DNA of 64,000 bases from Marinigracilibium pacificum (GCF_012926615.1 NZ_JABBNU010000012.1:62001-126000), one strand, 5' to 3'. Positions 24,788 to 33,786 are shown, counted from the first letter of the stretch. A program made the numbers and translations. Notes: a model not told the origin generated them from the letters alone.

Positions 24788-25081
24788 ATGCTTAAACCAG
24801 ACCATAAACTGAATTTTATAGAGAAGCGTCATTTTAATCTAGGCGATAAAAATGAGCGTTTTACAATAGAAATATTTCAAGCAGAAGGAAGAGAATTATA
24901 CTGTGTAAGATATTGGAGAGATAAAATCAACTCTATTGAATATAGATCTATTGCTCAAATAGTTACTGACGATACAGAAAGCAATCAACCTCAAACAAAA
25001 TTATTTTCTGGATTGAGTTTAGATGAAATATTTGAGGAATCTATTGAATGGATTGAAATAAATATTTTAGATAAGAACTAA
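24788..25081 (+). CDS. Hypothetical protein coupled to the channel gene
   Basis: The protein has 97 residues from ATG 24788, two bases after the channel stop. It starts MLKPDHKLNFIEKRHF and has a beta-rich middle (RFTIEIFQAEGRELYCVRYW) and an acidic end. No signal peptide or membrane segment. The spacing implies cotranscription with the channel. Family unknown. Confidence 0.55.
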   Translation: MLKPDHKLNFIEKRHFNLGDKNERFTIEIFQAEGRELYCVRYWRDKINSIEYRSIAQIVTDDTESNQPQTKLFSGLSLDEIFEESIEWIEINILDKN

Positions 25082-25118
25082 AAAATTATCATTAAACAAG
25101 AATTAGATAAGAGAAATT

Positions 25119-25571
25119 ATGAATAAAGTTATAATTAGAAAACAAGGAACTATTAGGCAGTTATTTATATTTATTTTTATGATTGGGCTAAATATTTTAT
25201 CATGTACAAATGAAAAAGAGGATACAAACGGAAAAGAAAACATTAACGTTCAACAAAATATTAATCCTCAAAATGAAGACGAAATATTTCAGCAATTCAA
25301 AAGTCTATATTTTGAATTATTAGAATTTAAGGATGATGAAAAATTTAAAAAATATGGTTTTAGTAAAGGAGGACCTTATAATAAATGGTTAACTAAAGTC
25401 GAAGAAATAGAAAGTAACCCTGACTCAAAGCTACTAATGAAAAAAGGTATATTAATTGGGGAGTTAAAAACTTTAGGAATGACATATGCAAATTCAAAAG
25501 GCGAGGAAACTCAAGTAACTAAAAGTTTTAATGAAATGTTTTCAAATGCCATTAATGAGAATCCAAAGTAA
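25119..25571 (+). CDS. Small lipoprotein, unknown
   Basis: The protein has 150 residues. A basic N-terminus and hydrophobic stretch lead to lipobox ILSC followed by TNEKED. The mature protein is Asn/Gln/Glu-rich for 35 residues and then helical (DEIFQQFKSLYFELLEF). No family recognised. Same strand as the neighbours, 37 bases after the preceding gene. Confidence 0.6.
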   Translation: MNKVIIRKQGTIRQLFIFIFMIGLNILSCTNEKEDTNGKENINVQQNINPQNEDEIFQQFKSLYFELLEFKDDEKFKKYGFSKGGPYNKWLTKVEEIESNPDSKLLMKKGILIGELKTLGMTYANSKGEETQVTKSFNEMFSNAINENPK

Positions 25572-25611
25572 TATTAATAAACTTAATCAAATTAAGAAAT
25601 GAATTATTATT

Positions 25612-25779
25612 ATGAATAAAACGTATGGAATATTCGCAATCAACAACGATGGGTCATTGAACCAGGTATTTATGAACGAAGAATTTATAAATGAAAAACA
25701 GGCAGAATTTCATTTAAGCTTTAACCGTGATGTGTACCTCAATATTAATGCTTTTGTAATAGTAAAGGTTTTGGTTTAA
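25612..25779 (+). CDS. 55-residue ORF, unknown
   Basis: ATG 25612 to TAA 25777-25779. The peptide opens MNKTYGIFAINNDGSLNQVF and ends VYLNINAFVIVKVLV, with an ordinary globular composition. It follows the lipoprotein by 40 bases on the same strand. It may be a real small protein or a fragment. Confidence 0.4.
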   Translation: MNKTYGIFAINNDGSLNQVFMNEEFINEKQAEFHLSFNRDVYLNINAFVIVKVLV

Positions 25780-25891
25780 AATAACTAGGATAATAATTCA
25801 CGCTTTCAAAAAATCATTGTGGCACTTTCAGAAACAGATATAATGATAAAAGAAATTAATAAGATTGATTTTGAATGACTAACATATTTAC

Positions 25892-26695
25892 ATGAAAGAC
25901 TATAATCTTAGCGGACTTATACCTGTTAATAAATATCCATACAAAAGAACATATAGACCGTTATACCATAAAGGTCAGTATATAAACACCGTCAATTATG
26001 TGAAAGATCCCTTGTATGCTGTAAACCCACAGAACTACATTAGACCTTTTTTACTCATTCAAAAGGATCTTAAAAATTTATTTGACTTTATAGAACCTGG
26101 AGAAAAGAATAGAAAAACTTATTCTTTCAGAATCCATGAATTGTTAGTAAGAACTTGTATTGAAGTAGAAGCTAATTGTAAAGCGATTTTATTAGAAAAT
26201 GGCTTCAATAAAGACCGCCTAAATATTTTGGACTATTCCAAAATAGAAGTTTCACATCATTTATCTAGTTATGAAGTTCATTTACCCTTTTGGCATGGTG
26301 AAAGAGAAATCAGACGCCCCTATTTAAATTGGGCATCAGGAAAGCCTTTAAAATGGTATCAAGATTACAACGATTTAAAACATAACCGAATTACTACTTT
26401 TGAAAAAGCTAACTTGAATAACCTTATTGATGCTATATGTGGATTAGTTGTAATTTTATCTGCTCAGTTTTATACTGAAGATTTTATTCAAAAAGAACCG
26501 TTGTTAAGCATTAATATAGGAGGAGATGAAGATCTTTTTAAATCAGCTATTGGTTCATATTTTAGAGTAAAATTTCCTAATGATTGGGATTTAGAAGATA
26601 CATATGATTTTGATGATAGTATTGATTCACTAAAACGATTTGAAAAGTTCAATTATTCAAAAATAGAAAACCAACAAAAACATAAAAAAGGCTAG
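25892..26695 (+). CDS. Hypothetical protein, possibly HEPN-like
   Basis: The protein has 267 residues, with no signal peptide. The middle is alpha-helical (RIHELLVRTCIEVEANCKAI), and near residue 165 the conserved-looking WYQDYNDLKHNR is followed by a long hydrophobic helix (LIDAICGLVVILSAQFY). A polar N/R-x4-H element before a helix recalls HEPN domains (RNase or abortive-infection effectors), but the spacing is not the strict R-x4-6-H, so this is only a suggestion. It ends just before repeat copy C. Confidence 0.5.
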   Translation: MKDYNLSGLIPVNKYPYKRTYRPLYHKGQYINTVNYVKDPLYAVNPQNYIRPFLLIQKDLKNLFDFIEPGEKNRKTYSFRIHELLVRTCIEVEANCKAILLENGFNKDRLNILDYSKIEVSHHLSSYEVHLPFWHGEREIRRPYLNWASGKPLKWYQDYNDLKHNRITTFEKANLNNLIDAICGLVVILSAQFYTEDFIQKEPLLSINIGGDEDLFKSAIGSYFRVKFPNDWDLEDTYDFDDSIDSLKRFEKFNYSKIENQQKHKKG

Positions 26696-26738
26696 CGTTT
26701 TAAAAATAAATAGCTGACAATAAAGTGATTATATAACA

Positions 26739-26975
26739 AAGCCCCGATAGGGTGCGTTACTTTTTCTGCAAAACGTATACGACTAACCTGTCTGAGCCAG
26801 GATTTATAGGATTAAAGGATGTTAGGATAAGAAACCAAAAGCCTCCGCTGACTCAGGGGCTTTATTTGATTATTAATTTCAGAATGTATCATTGCTTTAG
26901 TTTGATCGGGTCACAGACTCTGTATATCATAAAAAAGTTTGAAATTAATTGTCCTTTGGACACTTCAGACATCAG
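26739..26975 (+). repeat. Dispersed 235-bp intergenic repeat, copy C
   Basis: Same ordered blocks as copies A and B: AGGATTTATAGGATTAAAGG, the AAGCCTC...GGGGCTT hairpin, AATGTATCATTGCTTTAG, GGGTCACAGACTCTG and CATAAAAAAGTTTGAA. It lies between the HEPN-like gene and the convergent moaCB gene. Confidence 0.8.
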
Positions 26976-27033
26976 TGGGTATATCGATAGCAGGCTTGTT
27001 TCTATGAAAGTATACTCAACTTTTTACTCAAAA

Positions 27034-27945
27034 TTAATCGTGCCTTGCACCTTTAAAAATTCTGAATAAATGTAGTATAAATGGAAATATAGCATCCATT
27101 GATTCTTTTGCTCCGTTGGTGGAACCAGGTATAGCCATTATCAGGCTTTTGCCATAGGTGCCCACAATACTTCTGGAAAGCATTGCATAAGGCATCCGGT
27201 TTTGCCCGTAATTTCTAATAGCTTCTTCAACTCCCGGGATTTTTCTATCAAGTAAAGGTTCTAAAGCCTCTGGTGTCACATCACGTTTTGATAAGCCTGT
27301 CCCTCCAGTAAAAATTATCAGGTCTGCACCATCATTCTGGTAAATTTTCGCTTTATCCTGAATCAGGTCTGATTCATCAGGAATAATTGTATAGTCCATT
27401 ATCGAAACCTCACACTCTTCTAATTTTTTGATAATGGCTTTACCCGCTGTGTCTTCTTTTTTGCCAGCAGAAATTGCATCGGAACAGACGATAACCGCAG
27501 CTTTAAGGTCTTTTCTGAAATTATCTACATAATCTGATTTCCCACCTTTTTTATTGAGCAATTTAATATTATGAATTTCAACGCCCTTATCAATGGGTTT
27601 AAGCATGTCATACATGTTTAATGCTACGACACTGGCTCCGTGCATTGCTTCAACTTCAACACCTGTTTTGTAAATGGTTTTTACGGTAAACAGGATGGTA
27701 ATTTCCAATCCATTGATTTCATACTCGATCCCGGCAAATTCAATAGGGATTGGGTGACAATCAGGAAGTAGTTCCGGGGTCTTTTTCACACCAAGTAATC
27801 CTGCTGCTTTGCTTATTTCAAATACATCACCTTTGGGAACCGTATTGTTATTAATGGAGTCGATAGTCTCTTGCTTACTCACTTTAACAATTGCCTGTGC
27901 TGTTGCAATCCTTAGGGTATTGATTTTATTTGTGATGTCGATCAT
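27034..27945 (-). CDS. moaCB: Bifunctional molybdenum cofactor protein MoaC-MoaB/MogA
   Basis: The protein has 303 residues with two domains. Residues 1-140 are MoaC (cyclic pyranopterin monophosphate synthase): KGDVFEISKAAG, LLPDCHPIPI, and TGVEVEAMHGASVVALNMYD. Residues 148-303 are MoaB/MogA-like molybdopterin adenylyl/molybdenum insertion: VIVCSDAISAGKKEDTAG, FTGGTGLSKRDVTPEA, and AIPGST. Such fusions occur in Bacteroidota. It is the last gene of the minus-strand cluster fdhD-fdhF-mobA-moaCB, after mobA by 72 bases. MoaA and the MoaD/MoaE synthase are not in the window. Confidence 0.93.
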   Translation of the reverse strand: MIDITNKINTLRIATAQAIVKVSKQETIDSINNNTVPKGDVFEISKAAGLLGVKKTPELLPDCHPIPIEFAGIEYEINGLEITILFTVKTIYKTGVEVEAMHGASVVALNMYDMLKPIDKGVEIHNIKLLNKKGGKSDYVDNFRKDLKAAVIVCSDAISAGKKEDTAGKAIIKKLEECEVSIMDYTIIPDESDLIQDKAKIYQNDGADLIIFTGGTGLSKRDVTPEALEPLLDRKIPGVEEAIRNYGQNRMPYAMLSRSIVGTYGKSLIMAIPGSTNGAKESMDAIFPFILHLFRIFKGARHD

Positions 27946-28017
27946 GATTTAATTTACTGCCTGTTATTGATGGGGTTTGTCTAAAAAATGCTTTCCATGA
28001 AACTGGTGTAATAGATT

Positions 28018-28587
28018 TTATTTAATCAGGTTTTGCCATTCTTCACTTGTATTCACATTGGTCACCTTGTTCCAGTCTTTTTTGCTTAGTGTGAGGGTTT
28101 TTACGCTTAATTTTCCAAGGGCAAATTGTACCCGACGTTCTCCATTTTGTAGCAAATCTAAAAATACTGGTGCACATTTCTTTTTGTAAAGTGCTACCAA
28201 AGGCATTATTTGGCCATTAGCTTCTAGTTGTATAACATCAGCACTATTTGTGATATTATCAACCAAAATTTTAAGCAGATTTGTCGTTATTAGAGGAACA
28301 TCACAACTTAGAACCAGGTTATATTCAGTTTTAGAATGATATAATCCGGTATAAATGCCTGCCAGTGGGCCAGCAGGCAAAATATCAGAAACGCATTTCA
28401 AGTTGAACAGTTGATGTTCTTTATGATTGCTTACCAGTATAATTTCATTTGTTATAGGTTTGAGAGCATCTAATATATGAGTCAAAAATGATTTTCCGTT
28501 TAGTTGCATCAATGCTTTGTCTGTTCCCATCCTTGTGCTGTTGCCTCCAGCCAGAATTATTCCGGTTATATCGCTTTTGATGACCAT
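28018..28587 (-). CDS. mobA: Molybdenum cofactor guanylyltransferase
   Basis: The protein has 189 residues. The N-terminal nucleotide-binding motif is GIILAGGNSTRMGTDKAL, followed by LPAGPLAGIYTGL and LSCDVPLI, all hallmark MobA elements; GTP and Mg bind there. It converts Mo-molybdopterin to the guanine dinucleotide form that formate dehydrogenases of this class carry. Position directly downstream of the fdhF-like gene fits that use. Confidence 0.93.
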   Translation of the reverse strand: MVIKSDITGIILAGGNSTRMGTDKALMQLNGKSFLTHILDALKPITNEIILVSNHKEHQLFNLKCVSDILPAGPLAGIYTGLYHSKTEYNLVLSCDVPLITTNLLKILVDNITNSADVIQLEANGQIMPLVALYKKKCAPVFLDLLQNGERRVQFALGKLSVKTLTLSKKDWNKVTNVNTSEEWQNLIK

Positions 28588-28679
28588 GATATATTTTAAA
28601 ATGTTTCGGATTAAATAAAGAAACCCTCCTGAGCTATCTCAAGTATTAGATTAGAGTTTTATTAGGATCAAATACAATA

Positions 28680-31070
28680 TTACTCCAGACTATTATTTTT
28701 AATCATCTCGATTCTCTCATAAACCTTGTCATCATGTGGTCTTATTTTAATCCTTACAAATTTAGATGCAGGCATATTGCTTTCTTTAACCACGTTGTTT
28801 ATCGAAACCAATACATTTGTTTCAGGAAAATAGGTTATAGTATTTTTCTCCGGAACCGGATATTTGACAACTATGAAAAGGGGAGCTATTCGCTCTTTAC
28901 CATCGTCAAAATTATATAAGTCAACTTTATCTCCTTCTTTGAGTCCGGCTTTTTTAATGTCATTGATATTCATTAAAATAACCCGCCTTTCGTTGTAAAT
29001 CCCCCGGTATCTGTCGTCTAGTCCATAAATAGTTGTGTTAAACTGGTCGTGTGTCCGGGTTGTAGCCATCAGGTATTCATCTTCAGCTAAGGTATTATCC
29101 GGAATATCTACTACAGAAAATTGGGCTTTGTCATCACTAGCTCCGGATTTGAATTTTCCATCACGGGCTGCATTAGGAAGATAAAAGCCACCTTTCTGTT
29201 TTACACGGACATTATAATTGTCAAATCCGGGAATACACTTTTCAATATCTTCGCGCACAGCATCGTAACTTTTTAAATAGCGATCCCAGTCAACCACCGA
29301 ACGGTCTCCCAGTGTTGCCTTAGCCATTCTACAAACAATATGAGTTTCATTAATTAATTTTGATGAAACAGGCTCAAGCATTCCTCGTGACCATTCTACA
29401 ACACCCATAGAATTTTCCGTGCTTACATATTGCCATTCACCATTAACAATATCTTTTTCACTTCTGGAAATTGTTGGGAGAATCAAAGCTTCTTTACCAT
29501 GAATAAGGTGGCTTCTATTCAGTTTTGTTGATACTGAAACACTCAAATCCAGTTTACGGATTCCGTTGGCTACAAAAGTGGTGTCAGGTGCGGCAGAAAG
29601 AAAGTTTCCTCCCATTCCAAAAAACACTTTCACTTTACCCTCATTCATTGCTTTAATGGTTTCAACGACATCGTAACCGCTTTCCCTTGGCGGATTAAAA
29701 CCAAAAACTTCCTGTATTTTGTCTAGTTGATCCTGGGTTGGGTTATTATCAATCAGCATTGTTCGATTACCCTGAACATTACTGTGTCCGCGCACCGGAC
29801 TTGGCCCACCTCCGGGTTTACCAATACTTCCTTTTAATAATAGTAAGTTGATGATTTCACGACAGATATCAACGCCATTATGCTGCTGTGTTACACCCAT
29901 TCCCCAACAGATGATGATACGCTTTTTAAAACGGATCATTTCAGCTGCTTTTTTCAAATCATCAAACGATACTCCTGATTTTTCAACAATTTCGTTAACA
30001 TCCAGTTTTTTCAGTTGGTCTAAAAACTGATCAAAACCAGTAGTTTTACTTTTAATAAATTCATAATCGAAAACTTTCCCGGGATCTTCTTCTTCAAACT
30101 CAAGCAAAAATTTTTCTATAGCCTTCAATAAAGCCAGATCGCCATTAATTTTTACCGGTAAATAGAGATCAGCCAGTTCAGCGGTAATACCTAAAATCCC
30201 CGATACTTTTTGTGGGTCACGAAATCCCATTAACCCGGCTTCTGGTAGTGGATTAACGGCAATTATTTTCGCTCCATTTTTTTTGCCTTTAGCCAGGGCA
30301 TTCAACATCCGGGGTGAATTGGTGCCTGGGTTTTGACCAATAATGAATATAATATCCGTATCATAAAATTCTTTTAATTTTACTGTTCCTTTACCTACTC
30401 CAAGTACAGACCTTAAGGCAAAGCCGGAGGTTTCATGACACATATTTGAACAATCAGGAAAGTTGTTAGTGCCAAATTCCCTAACAAATAGCTGATAGGC
30501 AAATGAAGCTTCATTGCTTGTCCTTCCTGAAGTATAAAATGCTGCGTTATCTGGTGATTCTAATTTATTTAGATGAAAAGCTATTTTTTCAAATGCTTCA
30601 TCCCAACTTATGGGTTGATAGTGTGTGCCGTTTTCAGGTAAATACATTGGTTCTGAAAGCCTGCCTAAATGCCCTATTTCATAATCTGTTAGCAAGGACA
30701 AATCGCAAACAGAATTCTTCTTAAAAAAGTCAGCGGTTATCCGTTTGGTAGTAGCTTCTTCTGCAAGAGCCTTTGCGCCGTTTTCGCAATATTCTGCAAT
30801 GGGCGAACGTTCGTCATCCGGGTCGGGCCATCCACAACTGGGGCAATCGAATCCATCAAACTGATTCATTTTGAAAAGGGCTTTTCCACCTCTGGTTAAG
30901 GTTTTTTCCTTAGATAAATTCTGTAGCGACTTAATTACAGCAGGAACTCCACCAGCCCAATTTTTCTCTTTCTCTTGTTTTAAGTTGGAAAGTGTAAAAG
31001 GAGATTGAGTTGCAGGTATATCTGTGTTTTTTTTATCTGATTCACTTTTGGGCTTATCGTGATGTTTCAT
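28680..31070 (-). CDS. FdhF/YdeP-family molybdopterin oxidoreductase (formate-dehydrogenase-like)
   Basis: About 796 residues from ATG 31070 (MKHHDKPK). The open frame continues 26 codons further into fdhD, but ATG 31070 lies 10 bases after the fdhD stop and is the natural start. FDCPSCGWPDPD with EYCENGAKA near residue 85 and DCSNMCHETSGFAL near 200 are typical of the FdhF/YdeP group; IIGQNPGTNSPRML and GGPSPVRGHSNVQGNRTM are molybdopterin-binding segments. The C-terminal part (MATTRTHDQFNTTIYG, then ERRVIL) is the MGD-binding beta-barrel. No signal peptide, so cytoplasmic. Substrate is probably formate or a related acid; YdeP relatives are poorly characterised. Confidence 0.85.
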   Translation of the reverse strand: MKHHDKPKSESDKKNTDIPATQSPFTLSNLKQEKEKNWAGGVPAVIKSLQNLSKEKTLTRGGKALFKMNQFDGFDCPSCGWPDPDDERSPIAEYCENGAKALAEEATTKRITADFFKKNSVCDLSLLTDYEIGHLGRLSEPMYLPENGTHYQPISWDEAFEKIAFHLNKLESPDNAAFYTSGRTSNEASFAYQLFVREFGTNNFPDCSNMCHETSGFALRSVLGVGKGTVKLKEFYDTDIIFIIGQNPGTNSPRMLNALAKGKKNGAKIIAVNPLPEAGLMGFRDPQKVSGILGITAELADLYLPVKINGDLALLKAIEKFLLEFEEEDPGKVFDYEFIKSKTTGFDQFLDQLKKLDVNEIVEKSGVSFDDLKKAAEMIRFKKRIIICWGMGVTQQHNGVDICREIINLLLLKGSIGKPGGGPSPVRGHSNVQGNRTMLIDNNPTQDQLDKIQEVFGFNPPRESGYDVVETIKAMNEGKVKVFFGMGGNFLSAAPDTTFVANGIRKLDLSVSVSTKLNRSHLIHGKEALILPTISRSEKDIVNGEWQYVSTENSMGVVEWSRGMLEPVSSKLINETHIVCRMAKATLGDRSVVDWDRYLKSYDAVREDIEKCIPGFDNYNVRVKQKGGFYLPNAARDGKFKSGASDDKAQFSVVDIPDNTLAEDEYLMATTRTHDQFNTTIYGLDDRYRGIYNERRVILMNINDIKKAGLKEGDKVDLYNFDDGKERIAPLFIVVKYPVPEKNTITYFPETNVLVSINNVVKESNMPASKFVRIKIRPHDDKVYERIEMIKNNSLE

Positions 31071-31080
31071 TTTTGTAATA

Positions 31081-31986
31081 TTAAATATTTTGTAGGGCAG
31101 GTGATACGATGTACTCAATGCCATTATAGATGTTACATCGATTCTCATTTAAAAATCCAATAAGAACAATATTGAACTCCTTTGCTAGTTCAACAGCCAG
31201 ACTTGAAGGTGCTCCAATCGATGCTACGATTGATACACCTGCCATGGCAGCTTTTTGAATAAGTTCAAAACTAGCCCTTCCGCTTAAAAGCAAAATATGT
31301 TGATTTAAAGGTAATAAATCATCTTTAAGGGCATTACCTATAAGTTTATCTAACGCATTATGTCTCCCTACATCCTCGTGTACTAAAAGTAAGTCCCCGT
31401 TGGCACTAAAGAGTCCGGTAGCATGAATGCCACCTGTTTGAGAAAAGCTATTCTGAAATGACTTTAATTTATCTGGTAATGAATATAAGACTTCAAGTGA
31501 AATATTCTTTACGGGGTTTTCATTTTTGCAGTAACTGTTAACAGTTTTTATTGATTCAATAGAGGCTTTACCACACACACCACAGCTTGAGGTAGTATAA
31601 AAATTCCGATCTGATTGAGACAGATTTGGAACTACTGATTCATGAAGTTCTACAACAACGATATTTTGACTCTGTCTATTACAAGAGTTTTCAACTTTAC
31701 GGACGTCTTTAATGTCGAGATAAGAAGAAATAACTCCTTCGGTAAACAAAAAGCCTATTGCCAGGTAGTGATCCTCTCCTGGAGTTCGCATTGTAACAGA
31801 TATATTTTTTTCAATTATATCATTAGGCTTTCCATAAATTACCCTGATCTCCAGAGGTTCTTCTACCGATAGTTTATCAGTTGTTTCCAAACTAATTTTA
31901 CCTTTCATTTTGTGAATGAAAGCTTCCTTAATTGAAACTAATTCTGAATTTTTCATTTTTGATGTTTCAAAAGTGGTGTTTATCAT
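31081..31986 (-). CDS. fdhD: Formate dehydrogenase accessory sulfurtransferase FdhD
   Basis: The protein has 301 residues. The defining loop is SSCGVCGKASIE, with the two cysteines that relay sulfur from a cysteine desulfurase to the molybdenum cofactor. TGGIHATGLF, EDVGRHNALDKLIG and LSGRASFELIQKAAMAG are further FdhD motifs. It is first in the minus-strand cluster, 10 bases before the FdhF-like gene it should serve. ATG 31956 is an alternative start. Confidence 0.95.
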   Translation of the reverse strand: MINTTFETSKMKNSELVSIKEAFIHKMKGKISLETTDKLSVEEPLEIRVIYGKPNDIIEKNISVTMRTPGEDHYLAIGFLFTEGVISSYLDIKDVRKVENSCNRQSQNIVVVELHESVVPNLSQSDRNFYTTSSCGVCGKASIESIKTVNSYCKNENPVKNISLEVLYSLPDKLKSFQNSFSQTGGIHATGLFSANGDLLLVHEDVGRHNALDKLIGNALKDDLLPLNQHILLLSGRASFELIQKAAMAGVSIVASIGAPSSLAVELAKEFNIVLIGFLNENRCNIYNGIEYIVSPALQNI

Positions 31987-32344
31987 AATATATGAAATTC
32001 TAACATAAAGTAGAACGGAATATTCTCAAAGAAGACTCTTGTAAAAATTTGTTTAGGAATAAAGGTTGAAAGGTATTCAGCCTTTAATATTCAAGTGCTT
32101 GAAAATTTATTCATTAATGGTAGTGTTTTAGGGTGGAAAGATTTAAAAGCTAACTGAAAAGCATAACGGTAAATTTTGAATTGACGAGATTATCGATTTT
32201 CGAAAGTTTAATAAATTATTATAAAATGTAGTGGTACAAGTAAAAGTATTTGGTTGAAGAATCATCAGGAAAATCTCTGCCAGTATAGTCGTTAGTGAAG
32301 TTTAGAAGGGTATAAAAATGATTCCATCAATAACCTTGTTAATG
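31987..32344. other. Non-coding region between fdhD and the comM remnant
   Basis: About 360 AT-rich bases. It should contain the fdhD promoter on the minus strand, but I could not pick a convincing TAnnTTTG box. No ORF or repeat seen. Confidence 0.4.
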
Positions 32345-32407
32345 TTTAGAAGTAAAAATTAAAAGCTTCCTCGTTATGAACGGCACTGCCATAACATCTT
32401 GATAGCA
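32345..32407 (-). pseudogene. comM 5' remnant, second copy
   Basis: From ATG at 32407 the peptide is [11 protein letters not shown], identical to comM at 21224, then NEEAFNFYF and TAA. The codons after the eleventh still resemble comM DNA for about 25 bases (GGAAGCT, TTA, TT) before homology fades. It is a decayed start of a second comM copy. Confidence 0.75.
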
Positions 32408-32502
32408 TATATTATCGCTTTTGTAGATAGTTAATTCTTAAGGAATAGTTTATCACTATGATAAACTCAAATTAAAAAATCTAAACGGTTGGGGGTATGG
32501 TT
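32364..32502 (-). repeat. comM 5' end and promoter region, copy 2 of a duplicated segment
   Basis: Direct repeat of 21181-21320, in the same orientation, 11.2 kb away. Perfect block 32375-32407. Upstream similarity includes TATTATCG, GATAGTTAATTC, AACTCAAATTAAAAAA and GGGGTATGGTT. Confidence 0.75.
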
Positions 32503-32558
32503 AAAAGGGTTGTAAAGTGAAAAATGTAATGTATTTGGGTTAGTCAAAATAATGTTGA

Positions 32559-32705
32559 TTACAAAAAGTCATTCATATTGTTTTTTCGCTTATTTCGAAG
32601 CCTGATCATGAAAAATACTATTCCAATAATAATCGAGGCTTCAATTATTACACCTGGAAAAGATGAAATTAATTCAGTAAATGAAGTTGAGTTTTGAGAT
32701 TCCAT
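32559..32705 (-). CDS. 48-residue single-pass membrane protein
   Basis: ATG 32705 to TAA 32559. The peptide reads MESQNSTSFTELISSFPG, then a transmembrane helix (VIIEASIIIGIVFFMI), then a strongly basic tail (RLRNKRKNN). The positive-inside pattern and clean layout suggest a real small protein. It lies just after the gmhA terminator. Function unknown. Confidence 0.45.
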   Translation of the reverse strand: MESQNSTSFTELISSFPGVIIEASIIIGIVFFMIRLRNKRKNNMNDFL

Positions 32706-32734
32706 AAGCTAGTTGAAAGATGTTTTTCATAAAA

Positions 32735-32764
32735 AGAAAAAAGCCTGACAAAGTCAAGCTTTTT
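32735..32764 (-). terminator. Intrinsic terminator after gmhA
   Basis: On the minus strand AAGCTTGAC-TTT-GTCAGGCTT is followed by TTTTCTTTTT, 25 bases after the gmhA stop. Confidence 0.75.
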
Positions 32765-32788
32765 ATTAAATCTTTATGACGATACTGT

Positions 32789-33370
32789 TTAATCATTTAC
32801 TGCCATCTTCTTTTCAATCTGTTGAATTAAGATGTGAATAATTTTAATATGTATTTCCTGAATTCTATCTGCATAACCTTGATGTGGGACCCTGATCTCC
32901 AGGTCAGCTTCATCAGCAAGTACACCTCCGGTGTTACCACTAAGGATAATTACCTTCATGCCTTTTGATCTCGCAGCCTTTGCTGCTTCAATTACATTTT
33001 TGCTGTTTCCACTGGTAGATATTCCAAGTAGAACGTCTCCTTTATTACCTAAGCCTTCCACATATCTGGAAAAGATAAAGTCAAAACCATAGTCATTTCC
33101 AACGCAACTAATGTGACTAGGATCTGAAATGGCTATTGCAGCCATGGCTGGTCTGTTATCACGGTATCTACCTGAAAGCTCTTCAGCAAAATGCATCGCA
33201 TCACAATGTGAACCACCGTTACCACAGCTTATTATTTTGCCTCCATTTTTGAGGCTTGAGGCCATAATTTGAGCTGCCTCAGCAATTTTATTTAATAATG
33301 CCGGGTCAGCAATCACCTTTTGGAGGGTGATCAGTGCTTCTTCTAATTCTTTTTTAATATCTTCAATCAC
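32789..33370 (-). CDS. gmhA: Phosphoheptose isomerase (D-sedoheptulose-7-phosphate isomerase)
   Basis: The protein has 193 residues with one SIS domain. [25 protein letters not shown] is the phosphosugar-binding loop and zinc region in GmhA (motifs [16 protein letters not shown]). [15 protein letters not shown] is the second SIS signature, and [11 protein letters not shown] carries the late Glu/His catalytic element. It makes the heptose precursor for lipopolysaccharide core or surface glycans. Last gene of a minus-strand group with a membrane protein and an MsbA-like exporter, which fits envelope biogenesis. Confidence 0.93.
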   Translation of the reverse strand: MIEDIKKELEEALITLQKVIADPALLNKIAEAAQIMASSLKNGGKIISCGNGGSHCDAMHFAEELSGRYRDNRPAMAAIAISDPSHISCVGNDYGFDFIFSRYVEGLGNKGDVLLGISTSGNSKNVIEAAKAARSKGMKVIILSGNTGGVLADEADLEIRVPHQGYADRIQEIHIKIIHILIQQIEKKMAVND

Positions 33371-33387
33371 TGCAGGTAATTTTAATA

Positions 33388-33702
33388 TTATAATTCAGAA
33401 TCTTTGTTTCCTTGATTTTTTACTTGTTTATTTTCTTCCGCTAGGTCAAACATCTTTGCCTTTAATTCTGTCTTTTCTTTATCAAGAAGGGAGATTTGCT
33501 TATGCTGGTCTTTCCATATTCTAAAGAAAAGAAAAATATTGACGAAGAATAATATTAACCCCAGGTATGCGCCGGGTTTAAAGAAAGCATCAAATTTTAG
33601 AAGGTTTAAAAAACTATCTCCGGTTGCCAATGATGCAGCAATAATTACCACTATGTGAAATAGCAAGTAAACAATAAAAAATCCGATAGTAAATTTCTTC
33701 AT
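33388..33702 (-). CDS. Small two-TM membrane protein with coiled coil
   Basis: The protein has 104 residues. Two hydrophobic helices ([17 protein letters not shown] and [16 protein letters not shown]) are separated by a short loop, then a heptad-like charged tail ([22 protein letters not shown]). It lies 17 bases before gmhA and 84 bases after the ABC exporter, same strand. Family not recognised. Confidence 0.65.
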   Translation of the reverse strand: MKKFTIGFFIVYLLFHIVVIIAASLATGDSFLNLLKFDAFFKPGAYLGLILFFVNIFLFFRIWKDQHKQISLLDKEKTELKAKMFDLAEENKQVKNQGNKDSEL

Positions 33703-33786
33703 TTTCTTAATAAATAAGGTTAATAGCTCAATATACTATCATATCGGCTAAGTTCCACAAAGGGATAAAAGATTTGTATAGGTTAA

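Noticed and set aside
26752-27069. Plus-strand ORFs of 72-105 codons over the repeat copies B and C (22991-23209 and 26752-27069).
   Set aside because: They are the 235-bp repeat read through; the shared peptide simply reflects repeat DNA, and one runs into the moaCB gene on the other strand.
30503-30724. ORFs opposite fdhF (28734-28919, 29848-30030, 30503-30724) and opposite fdhD (31642-31872).
   Set aside because: Shadow frames of strongly conserved genes with no independent protein-like motif.
21224-32407. A complete integrative element bounded by the 33-bp comM repeats as attL/attR.
   Set aside because: No integrase or recombinase is present in the interval, the similarity extends well past a normal att core, and the second comM start is decayed. 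Kept only as a finding about duplication.
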